From positions 124,001 to 188,000 of the forward strand of contig JADMJV010000068.1 of assembly GCA_018780265.1 (NCBI GenBank): 64,000 nucleotides of DNA, written 5' to 3'. Below, piece after piece: positions 17,407-26,251 of this stretch. Position 1 is the stretch's first letter, and every line of letters starts with the position of its first letter. A program made the position numbers and the translations under genes. Under the pieces are notes generated by a model that was not told where the DNA came from, searched no databases, and saw only the letters and a program-made list of their open reading frames with translations. The stretch is from a bacterium. Lineage in GTDB: Bacteria > Vulcanimicrobiota > Xenobia > Xenobiales > JADMJV01.

Positions 17407-18809
17407 TTAACGTCAGACACCACACTGCCTGACGGAGCGGACTTACCTACGGTCTGCTTGAGTTCTTCCCAATCGGCGGTCAGAATTTGAGTCTGGCAGG
17501 GAATCCTCCCGATGATCGGGAGGCCAAGGGCCTCTTCGATACGCGGCTCCAACCTCATACTGGAAGAAAGGTAGTCCATGCCCACCACCGCCGCGAATCC
17601 CACCAACAGCGCCACAGGAATGGCCATGGCCACGCGTGACAACGGAGAAGACCCCCCGGCCGGACCCGAAACGAGGCGCCCTGGTTGAGGTTTTTCCACA
17701 ATCGTGAAAGCGCCCTCCCTTCGGCTGCTTTGTTGAAGGACGCGAGCCCGATAGAGTTGACGGGTCAAGTCGAGATAATTTTCCTGCCACATGTTCAACT
17801 GGCGTTCTTCGTTAGCATATTCCAGGTGTTTCTCGGCACTGGGGCGACCTGCTTCCAATTTTTTCAAGCGGGTCTCCGTCTCGACCAATAAACTCTTGAG
17901 CTTCTGAGTCTTGCGGCTGGCGGCCTCGCGCTGGGCTCCCACTCGAGAGCCCATTTCTCGGTTTTGCAACTCATCGAGCCTGGCCACCTTGGCCAACTGG
18001 GCCACTACCTGAGGGCTACGGTCGGTGTAAATTTCTCGCAACTCAGCCAGCTTCAGTCGTTCCTTTGCTACCGACTCGGCGATAGGCCCCCCTCCACTCA
18101 GTTCAGTAGGGCGCCCGTCCATAATAGAAATCTGCTCTTCTTCAGCTTCCGCCAGGGCCAGTTCACGCTCAATCTCACTGCGCTTCTCCTGCAATTGCAC
18201 CCAACTTTGTTCAATGGGGTCGGGACCGGCCACCCGCGGCAAAATACCGATCTTCAGCATTCTCTTTTGAGCGCGCGCCACTTCGCGCTCGGCGTTGCGG
18301 CGCTCCCTCTCTAAAAAGACTACCGACTTGTCCTGTTCTGCGGCAGACAATTGCTGAATATATTGTATAAACTTCTCAGAAAGAGTGAGGGCCAGTATTC
18401 GGGCCTCCTCAGACTTGTGGGCCAAAACTGAAATTTCAAGCAAACTGACCTGACTCCCGCCACTGCTGGACAAGATATCCAATTCGATGCGCTCGCGCAG
18501 ATCGGACCACTTTTCATTCGAGCCCGCCGACTGAATCACGATATCCAGGAGGTCCTGGCTGGATAGCAGCGTCCTCAAGGTCGCTTCATCAGCGAACCAA
18601 CTTTTAACGGTGCCAGATTGACGCTCACCGGCCAGCGTGACAGCACTCGTGGTGGGCGTGATCAAGACTTTCGAGGAAGACTTAAAAATCGTGAGTTTTT
18701 GGGTGGCAAACAGCGGGGCCACCATAATAGCCACAAACACCAATACGTTGACCAGAAAGAACGGTATCGCCTGTGCTCGAATGAGCTTCAGTCCACGCCA
18801 AATATCCAC
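17403..18809 (-). CDS. Wzz/GNVR chain-length determinant protein
   Basis: This is a co-polymerase of the Wzz/polysaccharide co-polymerase 2 type, about 468 residues, inner membrane and periplasm. It has an N-terminal hydrophobic helix near IPFFLVNVLVFVAIMVAPLF, a long coiled-coil periplasmic domain (AEREVARAQKRMLKIG, RSEIERELALAEAEEEQI), a proline-glycine region FTIVEKPQPGRLVSG before the second helix VAMAIPVALLVGFAAVVG, and a short cytoplasmic tail. I chose GTG 18809, after AAAGGAAA; the frame stays open to TTG 18884, but that would leave 25 bp to the divergent kinase. It likely controls polymer length with the kinase at 18910. Confidence 0.87.
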   Translation of the reverse strand: MDIWRGLKLIRAQAIPFFLVNVLVFVAIMVAPLFATQKLTIFKSSSKVLITPTTSAVTLAGERQSGTVKSWFADEATLRTLLSSQDLLDIVIQSAGSNEKWSDLRERIELDILSSSGGSQVSLLEISVLAHKSEEARILALTLSEKFIQYIQQLSAAEQDKSVVFLERERRNAEREVARAQKRMLKIGILPRVAGPDPIEQSWVQLQEKRSEIERELALAEAEEEQISIMDGRPTELSGGGPIAESVAKERLKLAELREIYTDRSPQVVAQLAKVARLDELQNREMGSRVGAQREAASRKTQKLKSLLVETETRLKKLEAGRPSAEKHLEYANEERQLNMWQENYLDLTRQLYRARVLQQSSRREGAFTIVEKPQPGRLVSGPAGGSSPLSRVAMAIPVALLVGFAAVVGMDYLSSSMRLEPRIEEALGLPIIGRIPCQTQILTADWEELKQTVGKSAPSGSVVSDVK

Positions 18810-18909
18810 GGCGTTTCCTTTTGTTGCGTCGGCAGAGCCTCCTCCTTTGGAGGGATTGTCTCGGCGACCGCGACGTATATGCAACAGAGATGCCGATTTA
18901 GGAGTATCT

Positions 18910-19725
18910 ATGTCACCTGAAAAGATGCTGGCGGTATTGAGCGAGCCCCGCTCGATGGTCGCTGAGAGTTACCGAGGACTAAGGACCTCTATACAAAGGG
19001 CTTTGTCAAGTGGGGTGCACTCCATCATGTTCGTCAGTTCTTTCAGTGGGGATGGCAAATCTTCGGTGTGCTGCAATGTGGCGGCGACCCTCACTCAGTT
19101 GTTTCTTGATGTCGTATTGGTTGATTGCGATTTGCGTCGACCGACCCTCACAAAGCTGTTTGGCCTCAACGACCGTCCCGGCCTGAGCAATTTCCTGTCT
19201 GGAGAGGTCGCCATTGAGGAGTTGCTGTATCCAACATCCATCGAGCGCTTACGTATCGTCCCGGCGGGGACCTCCAAAGAGAGTCCAGGCGACCTGGTGG
19301 GGCGCCCGGCACTGGCAGAATTTTGTCGGCAGTTGCGTGCCAAATGCGATGTGTGTCTCTTTGACACGCCGCCGGTTTCAGCTTGTAGCGACGCACTTTC
19401 GCTGGGCGTTCACATGGACACCACGGCAATGGTCGTCAACCCAAGACAGTGGGACGGCGACGTAGAGATGAACGTGCGGCAGTCCCTCGAATCCCACAAT
19501 ATTCCGGTTATGGGAGTTATTCTGAACGGAACTGACGGCAGTGAACGGTACGGATACGGCACGGGGCGCTACGGCAACAAATATGGTTACGGTTACGGCG
19601 CTAAGGGCAAATCCGTAGGCACTGGCTATGGTTACGGTTACGAACCACAGGCCGATTCCGTTGAAAGACGACCTTCCAAAGGTTTTTGGGGTCGAGTTTC
19701 CTCTTTGTGGGGAGATACAGAGTAG
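18910..19725 (+). CDS. Bacterial tyrosine kinase (BY-kinase, CpsD/CapB type)
   Basis: This cytoplasmic P-loop tyrosine kinase of 271 residues is the partner of Wzz-type proteins in capsule control. It has ESYRGLRTSIQRAL at the start, Walker A SSFSGDGKSS (K50), Walker A' VVLVDCDLRRP, and Walker B CLFDTPPVS. From about residue 213 it has a Gly-Tyr-rich tail with some eleven tyrosines (units such as YGYGTGRYGNKYGYGYG), the expected autophosphorylated Y cluster but unusually repetitive. ATG 18910 follows TTAGGAG; an open frame upstream to 18637 is antisense to wzz and is not the start. It is divergent from wzz with about 100 bp between, which probably holds both promoters. Confidence 0.92.
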   Translation: MSPEKMLAVLSEPRSMVAESYRGLRTSIQRALSSGVHSIMFVSSFSGDGKSSVCCNVAATLTQLFLDVVLVDCDLRRPTLTKLFGLNDRPGLSNFLSGEVAIEELLYPTSIERLRIVPAGTSKESPGDLVGRPALAEFCRQLRAKCDVCLFDTPPVSACSDALSLGVHMDTTAMVVNPRQWDGDVEMNVRQSLESHNIPVMGVILNGTDGSERYGYGTGRYGNKYGYGYGAKGKSVGTGYGYGYEPQADSVERRPSKGFWGRVSSLWGDTE

Positions 19726-19858
19726 TCTGCGAGGGACATCGCTGTAGGATGTCGTCGCGTTATAGGAGAATGTTCTGGTCACGGTCGACGGTGCCCGAGC
19801 TATCTTGGCCAGGGCGCAAACAAGTGGATAAAAGCGCGCGTCTAAGCGCGGGAGGTTA

Positions 19859-20854
19859 ATGGTGAAGACAGTATTGATTACGGGCGGACTGGGTTTCGTC
19901 GGATCTCATTTGGCGGACCGGCTGGCCCAAGAGGGTTGCAAGTTGGTGCTGGTTGACAACCTGACCACCAACGTGGCTGCCCCAGAGGACTACCGGAATG
20001 TGTGCGAAGTCATCGTCGACTCCGTAGAAAACTGCCAAGAACGCCTGTCCGGGTACCGATTCGATGAAATTTACCACCTGGCCAGTCACGTGGGGCCTGC
20101 CGGCGTTCTTCAACATGCAGGGGAAATCGCCCGAGCAACCATCCTGACCGGCGACATCGCGACCAAACTGGCCTTGAGCCAGAAGTCCAGACTTCTGCTC
20201 GCCTCGACTTCCGAGGTCTACGGTCAAACAGGTACTCTTCATGAAGATATTGACTGTGTGGTTCCCTCTAAGTATACAGTTCGACTGGAGTATGCGGCCG
20301 CCAAGTTGACCTCAGAGATCGCAGCCCTGAATAAGGCCAGAGTATCCGACCTCTTCGTCAACGTGGTCCGTCCGTTCAACATCGCCGGACCCAGGCAGTT
20401 GCCCGACGGAGGCTTCGTGTTGCCCCGCTTCGTAGTTGCAGCTTTAAACGGCACTCCGCTGACGGTATTCGGCGATGGGTCGCAAATCCGAGCCTTTACG
20501 GATGTGCGAGACATCGTGGCCGGACTCATCGCCATAATGACAGGGGCAAAGTCGAACATGGTGCTCAACCTGGGCAATCCCGCCAACGAAGTCTCGATTC
20601 TGAAGCTGGCCCAACTGGTGGTTCAGATATCGGGGAGCCGTTCGGACATAGAACTGATAGATCCCAAAGACCTGTTTGGCCCTCTGTATGAAGAGGGAAC
20701 CGAGCGCGTACCCGATGTTGAGAAGGCACTGAGCCGCCTGGAATGGCGTCCTCAATTCAGCTTGGAGCGCACGGTGTCGGATACCGTAGAGTATTTCCGC
20801 TCCAGGCCCGAATTACTTCGCACCCAGCCCCTGGAAACCGCCGCTTCTCTCTGA
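19859..20854 (+). CDS. NAD-dependent epimerase/dehydratase
   Basis: This is an extended SDR of 331 residues acting on a nucleotide sugar. The NAD site is VLITGGLGFVGSHLADRL, STSEVYG provides the active-site region, and YxxxK is Y145/K149 in YAAAKLTSE. FNIAGPRQLPDGGFVLPRF and the GDGSQIRAFTDVRDIVAG substrate loop resemble UDP-glucose 4-epimerases and UDP-glucuronate decarboxylases, but SEVYG and the rest give no exact assignment. It starts at ATG 19859 after GGGAGG. The 133 bp before it, after the kinase stop, show no gene; the 63 bp after it separate it from a convergent Wzy-like gene. Confidence 0.85.
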   Translation: MVKTVLITGGLGFVGSHLADRLAQEGCKLVLVDNLTTNVAAPEDYRNVCEVIVDSVENCQERLSGYRFDEIYHLASHVGPAGVLQHAGEIARATILTGDIATKLALSQKSRLLLASTSEVYGQTGTLHEDIDCVVPSKYTVRLEYAAAKLTSEIAALNKARVSDLFVNVVRPFNIAGPRQLPDGGFVLPRFVVAALNGTPLTVFGDGSQIRAFTDVRDIVAGLIAIMTGAKSNMVLNLGNPANEVSILKLAQLVVQISGSRSDIELIDPKDLFGPLYEEGTERVPDVEKALSRLEWRPQFSLERTVSDTVEYFRSRPELLRTQPLETAASL

Positions 20855-20917
20855 TTGGACAATCCACATCTTGAAGGCCTTGAGCTTTGTCAAGAGATTG
20901 GCAGAGCTCAGGGGGGA

Positions 20918-22228
20918 TCAGGGTCGCATGGCCCTTCGAGCCGCAACCATGCCCAGATAGAGTGATAGAGCTTCGGTGGGGCGAATTAAGAAAAAACTAT
21001 CACCCTGAAATCCGCTTGCGGACATGACCAACATAGCACTCACCGCTCCCGATGCGACCCCCTTTTCCACAGGGTCGGTGGCAGTCTTGGCCACGCGCCA
21101 ACAGCCTACCAGGATAGCAATCTGAAAACAGAGCCACCAACACAATCCAATAAAACCGTGTGAAATCCACTCCATTAAGTAGAAATTATCAATGGAGCCC
21201 AACTTCTTAAAGCCCGCCCCCAGGCCCATCAGTCCGGCCTGCGGCAGCAAGGTCTGAACAGCATAGGTAGCCACAATCAGCCGATCATAGATCGAAGAGC
21301 TGCCATACTCAGGCACGTCCTCTTTGTGGCCCGCCATACCCATCAGTGTAATCTGTGTCTCTGGAAGCAGGCCAGAAAGACGCTCTTGAAGCGTCCCAGG
21401 TGTAAATGTCCAGGCGGCCAGACCCACGGTCAGTCCCAGCACCAATACGCCACACCCCTGTCTTGGTCGCAGTACTGCGGTGGAGACCAGGGCTATGAGA
21501 ACTGCCACCAGGCCGCCCCGACTACCGGTGGCAAAAATGGCAGCACATCCTGTCGACATCGAGACGACGCATGCGATTTTCCAGAAAGGATCCTTGAATG
21601 CCCCAATACATCCCAGTGCCACGCAGGTCGTCAATGCGATGTACAAAGCGCTGGAAGTTTGCTGGTTGGCAATGATGCCCGAAGCCCTCATGTATTCTCC
21701 GGTAGCCAGGATCGAGCCTGAATTGAGGTTAGAGTTGAGTTCATGCAAAACGGTAAAGCTGAGCAAGGGACTGGCAAACACCGTGATCCGCACGATGCGG
21801 TTCCAAGAAACGACGCTGGAAATACTGCGCGCCACGCAATAAGCAGTAAGAAAAAAGACAAACCGTTTGGCCAGATAGAAAAGCCCGGGAGTGAGCCCTG
21901 CTTTACCCCAAGCGCACAAGCAGGCCAGGTACCAGCAAAAGAGACCCAAGAACACACCGGTGAAGGCAAGTGATCTGGCAGAGAAGTTCTTAGCGGGGCC
22001 TGACGCAGACAGCAACAGAAAAGGAAGCAGTAGATCGGTGAGTCGGACTTTTGGGATGCCTAAAAAGTCGAACTCCGGCGTGATGCCGACGGTAATGGCA
22101 TAAATCAAGACCAAAAAGTCGCCAAGTCGCTCTTTGGAGGGAGCTTCCTGCTTATTGGCCCTGACTGGTGGGGCCGCTCTGTATTTAACGCTCACGCACT
22201 CCCTGGACTGATGGCGGTCGCCAAGCAA
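20918..22228 (-). CDS. O-antigen ligase/polymerase family protein
   Basis: This is a Wzy_C-type integral membrane protein of about 436 residues with 10-12 helices. Markers are the FATGSRGGLVAVLIAL segment near residue 245 and a large periplasmic loop (about 275-335) containing YGSSSIYDRLIV and LMGLGAGFKKLGSIDNFYL, then EWISHGFIGL, the degenerate form of the HNxxxE motif. The longest start is TTG 22228, but GTG 22195 (CVSVKY) is about as plausible. It is the second such gene in the window. One may polymerise and the other ligate to an acceptor such as a sorted surface protein or lipid; which does what is unknown. Confidence 0.82.
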   Translation of the reverse strand: MLGDRHQSRECVSVKYRAAPPVRANKQEAPSKERLGDFLVLIYAITVGITPEFDFLGIPKVRLTDLLLPFLLLSASGPAKNFSARSLAFTGVFLGLFCWYLACLCAWGKAGLTPGLFYLAKRFVFFLTAYCVARSISSVVSWNRIVRITVFASPLLSFTVLHELNSNLNSGSILATGEYMRASGIIANQQTSSALYIALTTCVALGCIGAFKDPFWKIACVVSMSTGCAAIFATGSRGGLVAVLIALVSTAVLRPRQGCGVLVLGLTVGLAAWTFTPGTLQERLSGLLPETQITLMGMAGHKEDVPEYGSSSIYDRLIVATYAVQTLLPQAGLMGLGAGFKKLGSIDNFYLMEWISHGFIGLCWWLCFQIAILVGCWRVAKTATDPVEKGVASGAVSAMLVMSASGFQGDSFFLIRPTEALSLYLGMVAARRAMRP

Positions 22229-22310
22229 TAATCTGCGGGCGCGCTTCTCGCTGAAATCCAGCTTCCCTGGCCACGGAAGGAACCGAATTCGACGAATCGA
22301 ACGACTGCCC

Positions 22311-22916
22311 GTGTCAGAGTACGACTTAAGTTTCTATTTGGAAGCCGACCGCCTGGCTCTCAGGCGCCCACCTTGGCCTCTTTGGAAGGTGCTGCTGAGG
22401 GGGGATGTGATTTGGCAGTTTCAAACCGCGCTCCGTATTTGCGAGTACCTCGATCGTCTGCCTCGGCCACCTCTGTCCGTGAAGATGGGTCGCCGCGTTT
22501 TCCGTTGGTGGCTTGAGCGCCAAAAGGTCAAACTAGCCTTCTCTATTCCATTGCACGTCTTCGGGCCGGGACTGAGCATCGCACACTATGGCACTATCGT
22601 GGTCAATGAAAATGCTCGCATTGGGGCCAACTGTAGAATCCATGTGGACGTCAACATCGGCTCTGCGGCCGGAGCCCCCCTGGAAGCCCCCACGCTGGGC
22701 GACAACATCTACATTGGACCTGGCGCCAAACTCTACGGAGCAATCCACATCGCCAGTGGAATCGCCATCGGGGCCAACAGTGTCGTCAACAAAGACTTCC
22801 TGGAAGCAAATATTAGTATCGCCGGCGTGCCCGCCCGGAAGATCTCTGAAGGCGGCAGCCACGGCTTGCTCATTCGAGCCACCGAGGGACTGACTGCGAC
22901 CAGGGGGAAACCTTGA
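22311..22916 (+). CDS. Serine acetyltransferase-like hexapeptide protein
   Basis: This is a left-handed beta-helix acyltransferase of 201 residues, similar to CysE and to EPS-locus serine acetyltransferases. An alpha-helical N-terminal part (to residue 75) is followed by hexapeptide turns: GLSIAHYGTIVVNENARIGANC, then LGDNIYIGPGAKLYGAI, IAIGANSVVNKDF and the closing IAGVPARKI. The catalytic histidine is likely in IAHYGTIVV. It starts at GTG 22311. The next gene, GT2, starts with a TTGA overlap, and xrtE follows with another overlap, so the three are probably co-translated. It may acetylate a sugar and not serine. Confidence 0.82.
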   Translation: MSEYDLSFYLEADRLALRRPPWPLWKVLLRGDVIWQFQTALRICEYLDRLPRPPLSVKMGRRVFRWWLERQKVKLAFSIPLHVFGPGLSIAHYGTIVVNENARIGANCRIHVDVNIGSAAGAPLEAPTLGDNIYIGPGAKLYGAIHIASGIAIGANSVVNKDFLEANISIAGVPARKISEGGSHGLLIRATEGLTATRGKP

Positions 22917-23800
22917 CCGCGGATGACGTGTCCGTGGTTGTCATCACCCGTAACCGGCCGTCCGTTCTGGAGCGTTGCCTGGACTGTCTGAAAAACCAGA
23001 CGCTCCCAGTCCGCCAGATCGTTGTGGTTGACAGTTCCGACGTCCTTAAGCCCATATCCAACCACCCAGGTCTTTTGCATCAGCATTTTCCGGCCGGCCG
23101 ACAACAGATGCCCAAGGCCCGAAACGAAGGCACTCGACTGGCCACGGGAAAAATTGTTGCATTTCTAGACGACGACTGCCTGGTTGATCGAGACTGGCTG
23201 GAGTGCCTGCTGGAAGCCTACCAGGAACGTCCCGACTACGCGGGGATTGGTGGACGAATCACGGATGCGCGCTGGCCCTACGACGCCACAAAGCCCATCG
23301 GGAAAGTGTCCCCCGATGGAGAGGTCTGCGCCAATTTCTTTGGCGACGGTGGGGGCATCCTGGCCGTGGACTTCCTGCCGGGCGGAAATATGTCGTTTCG
23401 CAAAGACTGGCTACTCAGGGTGAGGGGCTTCGATCCTGCCTACGTCGCCACCAATCATCGCGAAGACCCCGACCTTTGCCTTCGACTAAAAGCAGCAGGA
23501 GGCTTGCTGGCCTATCAACCCCAGGCTCACGCCCTTCACCTGAATGCTCGCAACAGCCTGGGTGAACTCAAGCGTTGGCATGAATTTTACTTGCGCTACT
23601 CCTTCGCCAGAAACGAAGCCTTTTTTCTGGCCCGTCATTTCCCCCACCGAGTATGGAGAAGATGGTGGCTTGACAGCTGGAAGCAACTGCAAAGAGCCGT
23701 TGCAGCTCGCTCGGCGGTGGCGCTATTATGCGTTCCGGTGCTGTTCATTTCGTTCGGTATCGGTCTGCTCAGTCACTTCAGGGCTACCGGCGCAAAGTGA
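22913..23800 (+). CDS. Glycosyltransferase family 2
   Basis: This GT-A fold glycosyltransferase has 295 residues. VSVVVITRNRPSVLERCLDCL opens the nucleotide-binding domain, FLDDDCLVDRDWL near residue 85 is the metal-binding DxD, and GGNMSFRKDWLLRVRGFDP plus NHREDPDLCLRLKAAG is the acceptor/catalytic region with the ED pair. A C-terminal hydrophobic stretch (VALLCVPVLFISFGIGLL) anchors it to the membrane. Its start is TTG 22913, overlapping the previous TGA. The stop overlaps the ATG of xrtE as TGATG. Confidence 0.9.
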   Translation: MTADDVSVVVITRNRPSVLERCLDCLKNQTLPVRQIVVVDSSDVLKPISNHPGLLHQHFPAGRQQMPKARNEGTRLATGKIVAFLDDDCLVDRDWLECLLEAYQERPDYAGIGGRITDARWPYDATKPIGKVSPDGEVCANFFGDGGGILAVDFLPGGNMSFRKDWLLRVRGFDPAYVATNHREDPDLCLRLKAAGGLLAYQPQAHALHLNARNSLGELKRWHEFYLRYSFARNEAFFLARHFPHRVWRRWWLDSWKQLQRAVAARSAVALLCVPVLFISFGIGLLSHFRATGAK

Positions 23801-25344
23801 TGAATTGGCTCCGATCACTTAGACCTTTTGGACTGCTGTTGCTCCTAATTTCCGAGCTTGAGTTTCTTCTGGTCGCCAACTACGACGTCCGAACCGAAGT
23901 GCGCCGGCTTGTGCCTATCCCGCTTTACCACAATTTGCTCACCTTTGTGGCCGTGGCCGTTCTAACGTGGAAAATCACCCCCCGCAGATTCAAACAAGGA
24001 CCCAAAGCCCGATATTCATGGACCTACTTTGGAATCCACGTTGTCTTCTATTTGGCCCTTCAGGTCAGCATGTCGTGGATTTACTGGGGTGTTCGCAACT
24101 GGCATCCGCTAACCACCGCAGTTGTGCTGACCTTCTTAGCCGGAGTCTTTTGGATTACCTGGCTGCTCATCTGGCAACCCTTAGGGCAATGGTGGGTGCA
24201 CCTCAAAATCCAGGGGCGCTGGGTAGCCCAGGCTATAGGTATCAGTCTGATGGCCCCCGCTATCGCCAGTTACACTTCCTCTAGTTGGCATTCATTTGCC
24301 GGGGTCACCTTTGCGGCCACGGATGCGTTGCTGACTTTTCTAATGATAGACACGGTTGCCTCGCCTCAACAACTGATGCTGGGCACCCCCTATTTCGTCA
24401 TCGAGATACAACCCGGCTGCAGCGGCTACGAGGGAATTGGACTGATTAGCGTGCTACTGGGAGTCTACCTGTACATCAGAAGAGCAGAGGTGGTGTTTCC
24501 CACCGCCCTTTGGTTGTTCGTGATTGGGGCAGCCGCCAGTTGGTGCGTCAACGTTCTTCGGCTTGTGGCCCTGGTATTGATCGGTTCTAAAGTTTCTCCC
24601 GAAATTGCCATTCGGGGCTTTCATTCTCAGGCCGGTTGGCTATCCTTTACCCTAACTGGAATGCTGCTGATCTACCTGGCAGAGACCAGCAGGTGGTTCA
24701 GGCACAAGAGCGCTCCTCACGAGTCGATAGCCTATCCGGCTCTCCCATACCTATCTCCCTTACTGGCCACCCTGATGGGCACAATCCTGGCCGAGGCCAT
24801 GCGGGCGGACTTCAACACCTGGTACCTGATCAAACCTCTGTTAGGCTTGATGTTCTTGATTCAATTTCGTCAGCCCATCTGGAACCGACTGACCCGACCT
24901 CAGATGGTTCCCAGTCTGGCGGTCGGAGTGCTGGTCTACTTGTTCTGGATATTGCTCGAGCAACAAGTAGCGAGTACATCCCCTTACACCGCTCTCCCGA
25001 CCATGGAAGCGACAGTCTGGGTCCTGATTCGTTGTCTGGGAGGCGTGCTGGTGGTGCCAATCGTCGAAGAACTGGCGTTTCGCGGCTACTTGCTCAAGAG
25101 ACTTCAACAACGGGAATTTGAAACTGTCCCCGATAGCTCCGCGCCGCTGCTGGCCACGCTGCTCAGTTCACTCGCTTTCGGTGCCCTGCATACCAATTGG
25201 CTGGGAGGAGTTGTTGCTGGCGTCGCTTACGCTCGTGTAGCCACTTTGCCCGGAGGTCTCTCCAATGCCATACTGGCCCACTCCGTATCCAACCTCTGCA
25301 TCGCCCTGCAGGTTCTGCTCCTGCAAGACTGGTGGCTCTGGTAA
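23800..25344 (+). CDS. xrtE: Exosortase E fused to CPBP protease (XrtE-type)
   Basis: This 514-residue integral membrane protein joins two activities. The N-terminal half (about 1-300) is an exosortase, the transpeptidase-like enzyme that cleaves C-terminal sorting signals of secreted proteins: the triad is Cys207 in QPGCSGYEG, Arg254 in NVLRLVALV and His275 in GFHSQAGW. The C-terminal half is a CPBP (Abi/CAAX-like) membrane protease: E423/E424 and R428 in EELAFRGY, H464 in FGALHTNW and the HSVSN asparagine. This architecture is the known exosortase E/protease family of VPEID-CTERM systems. ATG 23800 overlaps the GT2 stop; an upstream in-frame extension lies inside GT2. A matching target protein is at 41300-41962. 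Confidence 0.93.
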   Translation: MNWLRSLRPFGLLLLLISELEFLLVANYDVRTEVRRLVPIPLYHNLLTFVAVAVLTWKITPRRFKQGPKARYSWTYFGIHVVFYLALQVSMSWIYWGVRNWHPLTTAVVLTFLAGVFWITWLLIWQPLGQWWVHLKIQGRWVAQAIGISLMAPAIASYTSSSWHSFAGVTFAATDALLTFLMIDTVASPQQLMLGTPYFVIEIQPGCSGYEGIGLISVLLGVYLYIRRAEVVFPTALWLFVIGAAASWCVNVLRLVALVLIGSKVSPEIAIRGFHSQAGWLSFTLTGMLLIYLAETSRWFRHKSAPHESIAYPALPYLSPLLATLMGTILAEAMRADFNTWYLIKPLLGLMFLIQFRQPIWNRLTRPQMVPSLAVGVLVYLFWILLEQQVASTSPYTALPTMEATVWVLIRCLGGVLVVPIVEELAFRGYLLKRLQQREFETVPDSSAPLLATLLSSLAFGALHTNWLGGVVAGVAYARVATLPGGLSNAILAHSVSNLCIALQVLLLQDWWLW

Positions 25345-25354
25345 GGGGCCCGGC

Positions 25355-26251
25355 CTACCGCCGGGGACCGGATGGATTGTATCCACCCTTATCCTGGAGC
25401 AAGTCTATCAAATAGCGGCCGTAGCCGCTGGCCAGCAAGGGCTGCGCGATATGTTCAAGCTGGTCTCCTGAAATAAATCCCATGCGGTAGGCTACTTCCT
25501 CCGGAGACCCGACCTTGAGGCCCTGCCGCTTCTCCACTACCTGAACAAACTGATTGGCCTGCAGCAGTGAATCGAACGTTCCTGTATCAAACCACGCAGT
25601 ACCGCGACCCAAAATACTGACCTTAAGTTGACCTTGTTCTAGATAGAGACGATTCAGGTCGGTGATTTCGTACTCGCCGCGCGGCCCTGGCTGGAGATTC
25701 TTTGCCAACTCCACGGCGCCGGAGTCATAGAAATACATCCCGGGCACCGCGTAGTGCGACTTGGGAGCCGAGGGCTTCTCCTCAATGGAAATCGCCTTGC
25801 CGTGCGAATCAAACTCGACCACCCCATAGCGTTCAGGGTCGGACACCCGATACGCGAAGATCACCGCTCCTTCGGGCTCCAGGTGAGACTGCAAAAGGGG
25901 CTGTAATCCTGAACCGTAGAAAATGTTGTCCCCCAGTATGAGCGCCACCGGATCGAGTCCGGCGAAATCCGCCCCCAGAACCAGGGCTTGAGCCAACCCG
26001 TTAGGGGTTACCTGTTCCTTATAGGAGATCTCGATTCCCCACGGGCGACCGTCGCCCAGCAGTTGCTCAAAACGCGGCAAGTCCTGAGGTGTGGAAATTA
26101 GCAAAATTTGCCGGATACCCGCCATCATCAGAACGGACAAAGGATAGTAAATCATAGGCTTGTCGTAGACGGGCAGTAGCTGTTTGCACAGGCACTTAGT
26201 AATGGGGAAAAGTCGTGTTCCGCGTCCGCCAGCCAGTATGATGCCCTTCAC
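25355..26251 (-). CDS. rfbA: Glucose-1-phosphate thymidylyltransferase
   Basis: It makes dTDP-D-glucose from glucose-1-phosphate and dTTP. The 298-residue protein opens with the nucleotidyl-transfer motif GIILAGGRGTRLFPIT and continues with KQLLPVYDKPMIYYPLS; ALILGDNIFYGSGL holds the magnesium-binding aspartate and EEKPSAPKSHYAVPGMYF the sugar site. AWFDTGTFDSLLQA is characteristic. It overlaps the upstream rfbB as ATGA, so the two are translated together. No rfbC or rfbD follows, so the pathway does not head to rhamnose here; wecE at 43570 is the likely user. It is convergent with xrtE, 10 bp apart. Confidence 0.96.
   Translation of the reverse strand: MKGIILAGGRGTRLFPITKCLCKQLLPVYDKPMIYYPLSVLMMAGIRQILLISTPQDLPRFEQLLGDGRPWGIEISYKEQVTPNGLAQALVLGADFAGLDPVALILGDNIFYGSGLQPLLQSHLEPEGAVIFAYRVSDPERYGVVEFDSHGKAISIEEKPSAPKSHYAVPGMYFYDSGAVELAKNLQPGPRGEYEITDLNRLYLEQGQLKVSILGRGTAWFDTGTFDSLLQANQFVQVVEKRQGLKVGSPEEVAYRMGFISGDQLEHIAQPLLASGYGRYLIDLLQDKGGYNPSGPRR

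Noticed and set aside
18637..18909. N-terminal extension of the tyrosine kinase frame
   Set aside because: It is antisense to the start of the Wzz gene and the family N-terminus begins at ATG 18910 with a good ribosome-binding site.
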